Assembly (NCBI GenBank): GCA_030669585.1
Contig: DAOVDI010000005.1
Location: 1 to 52,554 of the forward strand
Reading direction: 5' to 3'
DNA length: 52,554 nucleotides
Source of the DNA: Acidobacteriota bacterium
Lineage (GTDB): Bacteria; Acidobacteriota; Aminicenantia; Aminicenantales; Aminicenantaceae
The notes under the pieces are model-generated. The model did not search any database. It had not been told where the DNA came from and was given only the letters and a program-made list of their open reading frames with translations. The position numbers and the translations under genes are program-made. Each line of letters begins with the position of its first letter. Within the stretch, counting starts at the first letter, position 1. Shown here piece after piece: positions 16,228-23,818 of this stretch.

Positions 16228-17158
16228 TCTGAATGGACTGGCGGATGAACAGGATCAGATTCTTCAAGAAAAGGTAGGCATAAAGGGCGCTCATAAAACC
16301 GATTATCACAACAACCATGGTTTTAAGGTCAAAATGTGGAAAATCGATCATAGCATTTTTAATTGGATGATTCAGCACAATAATCAGAATAGCGAGATAA
16401 AAGGCGTATTTGACACAATCGATCCAGTTTGAATAGTAATAAAACCTGAGAGCATAACTCCCAATACCTACAGTGAACATCACTATCAAAGCCATGGAAT
16501 ACCAGAAGGATGCTTCAGGGTTGAGCAGGGATCTGGGGAAATCATTATCCAGAGAGTAGAAAAATAATGTTTTGTATTTGACAAAAACATAGACCACAAC
16601 CGCAAATCCCAGAAGCATCAGAGCCAACAAAATAAACTTAGGTTTTGGAAAATCCTGCGCCGCGGGTCTTGATTCAACTAGTTTCAAGCGGGGCCAGGGC
16701 AGCCGGATGTCTTTCTTTTTCTGGGTTACGAAATAAAGAACGAGCCCCACAAATCCGAAATCATAGATCAGGGCCATGGGAATATAGTTCAGCGCCTGAA
16801 TGAATCCAAGATCAGGAATATAGAAAAACGGGAAAAGATAAATCTCTCCGCTGAAAATCAGGGCAATCATGATCAGCACATAGTGAATAATAAACAATAT
16901 GCCAGTGTACCTGAAAAGATGCTTTTTGAAGATAGGAGAAATGATCTGGGTATCCTCTATATATTTCATCGCGACACTTTGTGGTTTCCCGTATTCGGAT
17001 ATAATCTTTTCAATGGATTGATCATCTATCTTGCCTGATTCGGCCTCCGCTTTTTCCAGGATATGGCTTTTAATCTCTTCCAGAATTTCTTTTTTCCCTT
17101 CTCGCACGGATAGATAATGATCGATCTCCTCGATATAAGCTTCCAATTTTTTAAACAT
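16220..17158 (-). CDS. HAAS-domain multi-pass membrane protein
   Basis: A 312-residue protein. Residues 1-70 form the helical HAAS/permease-prefix-like domain (FKKLEAYIEEIDHYLSVREG...IEKIISEYGKPQSVAMKYIE) that typically follows PadR regulators. The rest contains about six or seven transmembrane helices, with a short charged cytoplasmic stretch around 150-180. Its ATG at 17158 lies inside the end of the padR gene (8-bp overlap), so translation is coupled. In related operons the HAAS protein is thought to interact with PadR or transmit envelope stress; no enzymatic motif is seen. The 3' end overlaps the convergent GH172 gene by 8 bp. Confidence 0.75.
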   Translation of the reverse strand: MFKKLEAYIEEIDHYLSVREGKKEILEEIKSHILEKAEAESGKIDDQSIEKIISEYGKPQSVAMKYIEDTQIISPIFKKHLFRYTGILFIIHYVLIMIALIFSGEIYLFPFFYIPDLGFIQALNYIPMALIYDFGFVGLVLYFVTQKKKDIRLPWPRLKLVESRPAAQDFPKPKFILLALMLLGFAVVVYVFVKYKTLFFYSLDNDFPRSLLNPEASFWYSMALIVMFTVGIGSYALRFYYYSNWIDCVKYAFYLAILIIVLNHPIKNAMIDFPHFDLKTMVVVIIGFMSALYAYLFLKNLILFIRQSIQTK

Positions 17159-17489
17159 TTTTTATCTCCTTTGCCAGTTTGTTCAGAATCTTATCTTGTT
17201 CACTCCAGATTTTAAGGAGGCGGCTGCGGACGGCTTTTCCTTCCTTCAAAATGCTGTAATATTTTTTCGGGCGCCTCTCACTGACGTCCCATTTACTTTC
17301 AATGAGGCTGTTTTTCTCCAGCCTGCGTAAAAGGGGATACAAGGTGTTTTCCTCGACGATATATCCCATTTTCTCAAATCTTTTTATCATCATATAGCCA
17401 TACATAGCTTTCTCCAGTGCTACAAGCACAAGCACCTGCAAAAATCCTCTGTTCATCTCCGATTCAAAATGACTGATATCAACATCCAT
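17151..17489 (-). CDS. PadR-family transcriptional regulator
   Basis: A 112-residue winged-helix repressor of the small PadR-s2 type. The sequence NRGFLQVLVLVALEKAMYGYMMIKRFEK...ENTLYPLLRRLEKNSLIESKW...RPKKYYSILKEG is diagnostic, including the (L/Y)YPLLRRLE wing region and the KKYY tail, with a C-terminal dimer helix. The start is ATG 17489, preceded by GGAGGAG at 5 bp; an upstream in-frame ATG at 17522 would put that ribosome binding site inside the coding region. It is first in a two-gene operon with the HAAS membrane protein. A palindrome covering its own promoter indicates autorepression. Confidence 0.9.
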   Translation of the reverse strand: MDVDISHFESEMNRGFLQVLVLVALEKAMYGYMMIKRFEKMGYIVEENTLYPLLRRLEKNSLIESKWDVSERRPKKYYSILKEGKAVRSRLLKIWSEQDKILNKLAKEIKNV

Positions 17490-17529
17490 TCTTTCTCCTC
17501 CAATTTGAACTTTACTGTGCATAATATTA

Positions 17530-17572
17530 TACTGTGTTATATACTAATACTGTTTATATCACAGTATGTCAA
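17530..17572 (-). promoter_or_regulatory. padR promoter with overlapping PadR-type operator
   Basis: On the minus strand TTGACA (17572-17567), a 17-bp spacer and TATTAG (17549-17544) form the promoter. A palindrome, TACTGTGTTATA (17530-17541) against TATATCACAGTA (17555-17566) with one mismatch and a 13-bp centre, covers the spacer, the -10 and the start region. A third TACTGT copy lies in the centre. This is the expected place for repression by the product of the adjacent padR gene. Confidence 0.65.
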
Positions 17573-17603
17573 GTAAAATAATTGCCTTAATTAACCTGGA
17601 TTA

Positions 17604-17632
17604 TTGACATCATTTCAATTTCCTGATATCAA
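17604..17632 (+). promoter_or_regulatory. Promoter of the SGNH hydrolase gene
   Basis: A perfect TTGACA (17604-17609), a 17-bp spacer and TATCAA (17627-17632). Transcription would begin near 17639, which argues for the downstream TTG start of the gene rather than the one at 17642. Confidence 0.5.
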
Positions 17633-17686
17633 ATAGTTATATTGATCTTGTTAAGCAGCAGGATTTTTGTTTTCAAGGAGGGTTGG

Positions 17687-18895
17687 TTGGAACACAAAAG
17701 AAAACATGGCTATAAAAAATTATCTGTAGGTGATTTTTTCTTCATTATTATAGTTCTGTCAATATTTATGTATTTTTATATCGGTTTTTTTTCTCCTGAC
17801 CCCAATATCGGCTCAAAGGCAAAAATCATACTGTGGACAATCCGCATCGGGTTTCCCCTGTTTATGCTTGTCCTTCTGGCTCTCTATCTGGGAATCAGAA
17901 GGCGGCGTATTGCCCCCTCATCCATTTGGCTTCTTCTGGGCAGCATCATCATGATCGCTTTTCTCGCACATCCTTTTATTTCCCATTTTTACGGAGCTCG
18001 TGTTTTCAGTCAGAATCTGGATGAATATCATCCCTATCTCCAGATTACACCAAAAGACATCTCTATTCCGGATGGGGAGAATACAAAAAATGCGTTCCGG
18101 ATATTCTGCCTCGGTGGATCGACCACGGAATTTCCCGATACGGAGGGACGAGACTGGACCACCCGAATCCAGGAATTACTTCAGAACACGTACCCAGAAA
18201 AACATTTCGAAGTTTATAACCTCGGGCAGATGTGGTATACAACACTTCATTCAATAATCAATTATTCTGTTAATCTCCGGCATCATAAACCAGATATCCT
18301 GATTGTTATGCACGGCATTAACGATCTTCTTCAGAATGCGGATTTCTGCTCCTACAGCTTTGCCTCGTTCGCTGAAGACTACAGGCATTTTCTTGGACCT
18401 TTTTCCCGGCTGGTCCTTCACAGATCATTCCTTCAATCCTCTGTTCAGGTTATCCGTTCCATGTGGTACCACAAACCTCGTAAAGTTATCGATACAGACA
18501 TATTTCCAGGCCTTGTTCCCTTTGCCCGCAACCTGAAAACACTCTGCGACCTGGCCAAAACAGATAGGATCCCTATCATCCTTTTGACACAGCCCCATCT
18601 TTACAAGGAATCTATGAGTGAAGAAGAAAAAGCATCTTTTATCATGTTGAAATATGAGGCCGTCGGTCCTGACAGCCGCTGGAGTATTGAAACAGTTCGA
18701 AAGGGCATGAATCAGTATAACAATGCTGTCCGCGAAGTGGCAAAAAAGGAAAAAGTTTTTCTTATCGACCTGGAAAAATCCGTTCCTAAAAACCTGGATT
18801 ATTTCACGGATGAATTCCACTATCAGGACAGGACTTATGACCTGATCGCCGGACATATCACAACCCGCCTGCTCGAGGAAGGAATTATTAAATAA
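17687..18895 (+). CDS. Membrane-anchored SGNH/GDSL hydrolase
   Basis: About 402 residues from a TTG start at 17687, chosen because AAGGAGGG ends 4 bp upstream; a TTG at 17642 would add 15 residues but lies almost at the predicted transcript start. Three hydrophobic helices occupy roughly the first 100 residues (VGDFFFIIIVLSIFMYFYIGF and two more). The catalytic domain then has the block I serine in CLGGSTTEF (Ser145), a block III HGINDLL and a block V DEFHYQD. These features define the SGNH esterase/lipase fold. It probably removes acyl groups (acetyl or lipid) from a surface glycan or glycopeptide, facing the periplasm. It appears monocistronic and is divergent from padR. Confidence 0.82.
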   Translation: MEHKRKHGYKKLSVGDFFFIIIVLSIFMYFYIGFFSPDPNIGSKAKIILWTIRIGFPLFMLVLLALYLGIRRRRIAPSSIWLLLGSIIMIAFLAHPFISHFYGARVFSQNLDEYHPYLQITPKDISIPDGENTKNAFRIFCLGGSTTEFPDTEGRDWTTRIQELLQNTYPEKHFEVYNLGQMWYTTLHSIINYSVNLRHHKPDILIVMHGINDLLQNADFCSYSFASFAEDYRHFLGPFSRLVLHRSFLQSSVQVIRSMWYHKPRKVIDTDIFPGLVPFARNLKTLCDLAKTDRIPIILLTQPHLYKESMSEEEKASFIMLKYEAVGPDSRWSIETVRKGMNQYNNAVREVAKKEKVFLIDLEKSVPKNLDYFTDEFHYQDRTYDLIAGHITTRLLEEGIIK

Positions 18896-18941
18896 TTTTC
18901 TCCCATTAATATTGTAATCTGCTGTTCATGTTGACCTTTCC

Positions 18942-18970
18942 TTGATTTGTTATGGCCATTTACCTATAAT
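18942..18970 (+). promoter_or_regulatory. Promoter candidate for the glutamate dehydrogenase gene, with long leader
   Basis: TTGATT (18942-18947), a 17-bp spacer and a perfect TATAAT (18965-18970). The 18,896-19,153 gap contains no gene. A leader of about 175 nt would result, including a small hairpin TAGGCT (19105-19110)/AGCCTA (19120-19125) just before the coding region. A second isolated TATAAT (19092-19097) lacks a matching -35. The AT-rich composition of the island begins here. Confidence 0.5.
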
Positions 18971-19153
18971 GATCATGTCTAATAGGTTCAGCTAGTCAAT
19001 AATAAATAAAATTGAGAGACAATTCCCGGTAGCGAAAAAAGGAAATTCCTATGGTGGCATCTTGTATCCAGAAAAAAATAATATTAATTTCTATAATGAT
19101 GTATTAGGCTGTGACTTTTAGCCTATTAAAAAGATTTTTGGAAAGGGAAAAAA

Positions 19154-20440
19154 ATGAACGACAAAGCTTATAATCCGTTTGAAGCTGCACAAACCCAATG
19201 TGATGAAATTGCTGAAGTACTTGGACTAGAAACTGCCACGAGAGATTTTTTACGAGAACCGATGAGAGAATATCAATTTAGTATTCCCGTGCATATGGAC
19301 GACGGAAAAATGAAAATATTCAGGGGATTTCGCGTTCAACATAATCTTGCACGAGGACCGGGTAAAGGCGGAATCCGATTTCATCCACAAGAAACCATCG
19401 ATACTATAAGAGCCCTATCAATGTGGATGACTTGGAAATGCGCTGTAGTAGATATTCCATTAGGAGGGAGCAAAGGTGGTGTTATTTGTGATCCCCACAA
19501 CTTAAGCGCTCGGGAGCAAGAGCAGATCTGTCGTGGTTGGGTTCGGCAAATTGCACGAGATGTTGGACCGTATTTGGATGTTCCCGCACCTGATGTGATG
19601 ACCAATGCGCAAATGATGCTCTGGATGTTGGATGAATTTGAAGCCATTCATGGTGGAAAATATCCAGGCTTTATCACCGGAAAACCGATCAGTGTTGGTG
19701 GATCACAAGGTCGTAAAGAAGCAACCGGATATGGCGTCATTTTCACCGTTCGCGAAGCGTTGAAAGAATTAAATTTAAAACCTGAAAATACCAGTACAAG
19801 TGTACAAGGATTTGGTAATGTCGCCCAGTTTGCTATTCAATTATACAATCAAATGGGTGGGAAAGTAGTTTGTGTGTCATGTTGGGATCAAAAGGAAAAT
19901 CAAGCTAATTCTTTCTACAAGAAAGATGGAATTGATTTAGATGAGTTGTTAAAAATAACCGATCCATTTGGCGGGATTGAAAAAGACAAAGCCAGAGATC
20001 TTGGTTACGAAATACTTTCTGGAGATGCCTGGATTGAACAGGATGTTGATATTCTCATCCCTGCCGCTCTAGAAAATCAAATAACCACTGATACAGTTGA
20101 TAAAATCAGTAAATCTGTAAAACTGATTGCTGAAGGAGCAAACGGACCAACAACACCAAAAGCAGATAAAATTTTAAAAGAAAAAGGGATTTTTGTAATC
20201 CCGGATTTTTTGGCAAATGCTGGCGGAGTTACTTGTAGCTATTTTGAACAAGTCCAAAGTAATATGAATTACTATTGGTCTAAAGATGAAGTTTTTGGGA
20301 AATTGGATGAAAAGATGACATCCGCTTTTATTTCTGTTAGTGAATTTGCCCAAAAAAGAAAACTTCATATGCGGGATGCTGCATACACGATTGCGATCAG
20401 TCGAGTTGCCCAAGCTTGTCGAGATCGTGGTTGGGTTTAA
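19154..20440 (+). CDS. gdhA: Glutamate dehydrogenase (Glu/Leu/Phe/Val dehydrogenase family)
   Basis: A 428-residue cytoplasmic enzyme catalysing the reversible oxidative deamination of glutamate to 2-oxoglutarate and ammonia. All key segments are present: RGPGKGGIRFHP (residues 67-78), PLGGSKGGV with the catalytic Lys107, PAPDV (144-148), TGKPISVGGSQGRKEATGYGV, the Rossmann motif GFGNVA (219-224), and AEGANGPTT. Length and motifs fit the hexameric family II type; coenzyme preference cannot be decided by eye. The ribosome binding site is GGAAAGGG. Base composition is clearly more AT-rich than in the flanking genes, shared only with the next gene, which suggests the pair was acquired together. 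It could feed amino-acid fermentation using peptides released by the exported peptidases nearby. Confidence 0.95.
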   Translation: MNDKAYNPFEAAQTQCDEIAEVLGLETATRDFLREPMREYQFSIPVHMDDGKMKIFRGFRVQHNLARGPGKGGIRFHPQETIDTIRALSMWMTWKCAVVDIPLGGSKGGVICDPHNLSAREQEQICRGWVRQIARDVGPYLDVPAPDVMTNAQMMLWMLDEFEAIHGGKYPGFITGKPISVGGSQGRKEATGYGVIFTVREALKELNLKPENTSTSVQGFGNVAQFAIQLYNQMGGKVVCVSCWDQKENQANSFYKKDGIDLDELLKITDPFGGIEKDKARDLGYEILSGDAWIEQDVDILIPAALENQITTDTVDKISKSVKLIAEGANGPTTPKADKILKEKGIFVIPDFLANAGGVTCSYFEQVQSNMNYYWSKDEVFGKLDEKMTSAFISVSEFAQKRKLHMRDAAYTIAISRVAQACRDRGWV

Positions 20441-20596
20441 TCTTAAAATAAGGAATTTTTGAGTGGAGTTGGATTTTGTCGATCAAATTCGACTAGGAAT
20501 TCTTGTGAACTGGGGCTAGATTTCCGGAGTAAAAGTAATTGTAGAAGCAACTCTCCCTAATATGAATGTGGACATTAGTCTAGGTTTGAAAATTTT

Positions 20597-23500
20597 TTGA
20601 GTAAAAATATGAATAAACGTGAAAAATCAGTTGAAAACGTAATCTTGGCATTAAAGGAGCGCTCTAAAGAACTAAACTGTTTGTATCAAGTTGAAGAGTT
20701 ATGCAGCAAACCAGGAATCACTCTTGAGGAAATTTATATTGGAATTATTCGTGCAATTCCTCCTGGTTGGCAATTCCCAGATGTTTGTCAGGCTATAATA
20801 AAGATCGGTGACCATAAATTTAAGTTGAATGAGTTCGAAGAAACCGACTGGATTCAAGTAGCGAATATTCAAGCTTCTGATGAAATTATTGGAACAATTA
20901 ATGTTTATTATACTGAAGAACGACCCGCCACTGATGAAGGACCTTTTTCAAAAGAAGAACGGAAACTAATCAATACAATCGCTGAACGTTTGGGGCGTCG
21001 CATTTTTCACGAAAGATTAAAATTAGTATTTGAAGAACGCGAATATCAAAAAAAGCCGGAAAGCGATTGGTGGATTATCATCGATTTGTTAAGACGTACT
21101 GATCCGAAATTAATGGCACGTATTTCACGGAAAATGCTCAACAATCTTTGTTGGAATGGAATTGAGGAAGCAGAGAAATTATTAGAAAATTTAAGTCCAA
21201 ACTATAAAGCCGAAGAAGGTGAATTATTAAAAGATGCCAATCGTCCATTTCAAAAAAAAGCTGTTGAAGATATCTTAACAATTAACAAAAAAATATTTAA
21301 AATCGCAGAAGACCATTTAAGCGAAAATGAGATTCTTGCCAATATTCAAAAGTGGATTCAAGAAGATCGCACAGGTTTTTTAGTAAATATTCTTGAAAAT
21401 CCTGCTTCTTCTTTGGAGTCGATCGCTGGTGCAATCGAACGCTTCCATCACCTTTCTCCGCAAGGAGTAAAACTCACTACTCCAAGAGAAAAAGGATTTC
21501 GTATTTCTCTTATTCGGAGATTATTATCTGACCAACCGCAATTTATTAATATTGCTAAACATTATATAGAAGTGGATAATTTTTTTGATCTGTTAAACCG
21601 GATCATTTATCCTGCTGGTAGTCATGGCAAATTGGGAGGAAAAAGCTCTGGTTTAATATTAGCAACTCAAATCCTCAAAAAATCAGCAGAAAAAAATGAG
21701 GTCCTCAGTAAGATAAAAGTACCAAAAACTTGGTACCTGACGTCCGACGGTGTCCTAAATTTCATGCAATATAATAATCTCGAGGAAGTAGTAGAACAAA
21801 AATACAAGGAAATTGGACGTGTACGCCAGGAATATCCTTATGTGATTCATGTGTTTAAGAATTCGCAATTCCCTCCGGAAATAATTCAGGGATTGTCGTT
21901 AGCTTTGGATGATTTTAGTGATGTTCCATTAATCGTTCGCAGTTCCAGTTTATTAGAAGATCGAATGGGGACGGCTTTTGCCGGGAAGTATAAAAGTCTG
22001 TTTATTGCTAACCAGGGTTCAAAAAAAGAACGATTGATCGCTTTAATGGATGCAATCGCAGAAGTTTATGCTTCAACATTTGGGCCTGATCCCATTGAAT
22101 ACCGGATGGAGCGAGGTCTAATTGACTTTCATGAAGAGATGGGAATTCTTATTCAGGAAGTCGTCGGAACAAAGGTGGGGCATTATTATCTTCCCGCTTT
22201 TGCTGGTGTAGCTTTTAGTAAAAATGATTTTCGCTGGTCTCCTCGTATTAAACGAGATGATGGCTTGGTTCGCATTGTGCCGGGTTTGGGAACCCGGGCT
22301 GTGGACAGACTAAGCGATGATTATCCTATTTTGGTAGCGCCAGGTCAGCCTGGGTTAAATATTAATGTAACTTTAGATGAAAAAGTTAGATACTCTCCTA
22401 AAAAGATTGATGTTATTGATTTAAAAACGCAAACTTTTGAAACTATTGAAATCCAGGATTTGCTTAAAGAATATGGTTATGAATATCCAAAAATCAATCA
22501 ATTAATTTCTGTTCTACATGAAGATCATATGCAACAGCCTATAGGAATAGGAGTGGATTTTAAAAAGGATTATGTTGCTATGACTTTTGAAGGATTATTT
22601 ACTAACTCTCAGTTTTTAAAACAGATGCATTCTATTCTTAAAGAACTTCATGGGAAGATGGAAAATCCAGTCGATATTGAGTTTGCTTATGATGGCAAGG
22701 ATTTCTATTTACTTCAATGTAGATATCAAAGTTATGGCAAAGATAGCGCTCCTGCAAAAATTCCCAGGGATATACCAAAAGAACGGATTTTATTCTCTGC
22801 CAATCGTTACATATCCAATGGTACAGTTCCTGAAATCACACATATCGTTTATGTTGATCCACAAAAATATAGTGAGCTTTCCAATCGTAATGACATTCTT
22901 GCTGTTGGACGAACAGTCGGGAAATTGAATCAAATTTTGCCTAAACATCAATTTATTTTAATGGGACCGGGTCGCTGGGGAAGCCGTGGTGATATCAAGC
23001 TTGGTGTAAGTGTCACTTATTCTGATATTAATAACACATCCATGTTAATCGAAATCGCTCGAAAACAAAAAAACTATGTACCTGATCTTTCATTTGGCAC
23101 CCATTTTTTTCAGGACTTGGTAGAGGCATCCATTCGTTATTTGCCTTTGTATCCAGATGATAGAAATATCATTTTTAATGAAGATTTTTTTCAAACATCA
23201 CAAAATACTTTGTCTGATCTCTTGCCGGACTTTACTTATTTGTCTGATACAATTCATGTAATTGATGTGAGAAATACTACAGAAGGTTGTATTTTAAAAG
23301 TGTTAATGAATGCGGAAGAAGAAACGGCGATTGGTTTTTTAACAGAACCAACAATGCAATTCGAACTTGGGGAAAAAACATTGAGTTCAAACATTAATCA
23401 AAAAACTTCGAATGTTCATTGGCGGTGGCGTCTACGAAATATCGAAAGGTTAGCAGAGCAAATTGATCCAGATCGATTTGGGGTAAAAGCGTGTTATTTA

Positions 23501-23797
23501 TTTGGCAGCACGAAGAATGCAACCGCCGGCATAGAAAGTGATATTGATGTTCTTGTTCATTTTCAAGGCAGCAAAAATCAGAAAAAAGAGTTGCTAACTT
23601 GGTTTGAAGGGTGGAGTTTGTGCTTGAGCCAAATTAATTTTTTGCGTACCGGTTTTAAAACTGATGGATTGATTGATGTTCACATAGTGACAGATGAGGA
23701 CATTAAAAATAGGACAAGCTATGCTGTAAAAATCGGCGCCATTACTGATGCAGCAAGATCTCTTCCCATTGGGAAAACAAGAAGTAAAAAAGGTTAA
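20597..23797 (+). CDS. PEP/pyruvate-binding (PPDK N-terminal-like) protein with N-terminal sensor-like and C-terminal nucleotidyltransferase domains
   Basis: A 1,066-residue cytoplasmic protein. Residues ~15-150 look like a GAF-type sensor domain (ELNCLYQVEELC, IIGTINVYY, EERKLINTIAERLGRRI). The centre (about 340-720) is the ATP-grasp nucleotide-binding domain of pyruvate phosphate dikinase/PEP synthase (KLGGKSSGLILA, PLIVRSSSLLEDR, FAGKYKSL, VPGLGTRAVDR, VDIEFAYDGKDFYLLQCR). The swivelling phosphohistidine and PEP-binding domains are missing, so it is not a normal PPDK. Residues ~965-1050 carry an MNT-type nucleotidyltransferase signature, GST (970-972) followed by SDIDVLV (981-987). A regulatory kinase or nucleotidyl-transfer role is inferred. 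The start is TTG 20597 or ATG 20609; neither has a clear ribosome binding site. It follows gdhA by 156 bp and shares its AT-rich composition. Confidence 0.72.
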   Translation: MSKNMNKREKSVENVILALKERSKELNCLYQVEELCSKPGITLEEIYIGIIRAIPPGWQFPDVCQAIIKIGDHKFKLNEFEETDWIQVANIQASDEIIGTINVYYTEERPATDEGPFSKEERKLINTIAERLGRRIFHERLKLVFEEREYQKKPESDWWIIIDLLRRTDPKLMARISRKMLNNLCWNGIEEAEKLLENLSPNYKAEEGELLKDANRPFQKKAVEDILTINKKIFKIAEDHLSENEILANIQKWIQEDRTGFLVNILENPASSLESIAGAIERFHHLSPQGVKLTTPREKGFRISLIRRLLSDQPQFINIAKHYIEVDNFFDLLNRIIYPAGSHGKLGGKSSGLILATQILKKSAEKNEVLSKIKVPKTWYLTSDGVLNFMQYNNLEEVVEQKYKEIGRVRQEYPYVIHVFKNSQFPPEIIQGLSLALDDFSDVPLIVRSSSLLEDRMGTAFAGKYKSLFIANQGSKKERLIALMDAIAEVYASTFGPDPIEYRMERGLIDFHEEMGILIQEVVGTKVGHYYLPAFAGVAFSKNDFRWSPRIKRDDGLVRIVPGLGTRAVDRLSDDYPILVAPGQPGLNINVTLDEKVRYSPKKIDVIDLKTQTFETIEIQDLLKEYGYEYPKINQLISVLHEDHMQQPIGIGVDFKKDYVAMTFEGLFTNSQFLKQMHSILKELHGKMENPVDIEFAYDGKDFYLLQCRYQSYGKDSAPAKIPRDIPKERILFSANRYISNGTVPEITHIVYVDPQKYSELSNRNDILAVGRTVGKLNQILPKHQFILMGPGRWGSRGDIKLGVSVTYSDINNTSMLIEIARKQKNYVPDLSFGTHFFQDLVEASIRYLPLYPDDRNIIFNEDFFQTSQNTLSDLLPDFTYLSDTIHVIDVRNTTEGCILKVLMNAEEETAIGFLTEPTMQFELGEKTLSSNINQKTSNVHWRWRLRNIERLAEQIDPDRFGVKACYLFGSTKNATAGIESDIDVLVHFQGSKNQKKELLTWFEGWSLCLSQINFLRTGFKTDGLIDVHIVTDEDIKNRTSYAVKIGAITDAARSLPIGKTRSKKG

Positions 23798-23818
23798 AGT
23801 AATTTTCGTGAGGTAGTT

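Noticed and set aside
20597-23797. Pyruvate phosphate dikinase or PEP synthase (ppdK/ppsA)
   Set aside because: Only the nucleotide-binding region is present; the phosphohistidine swivel and PEP-binding barrel are missing and replaced by other domains.
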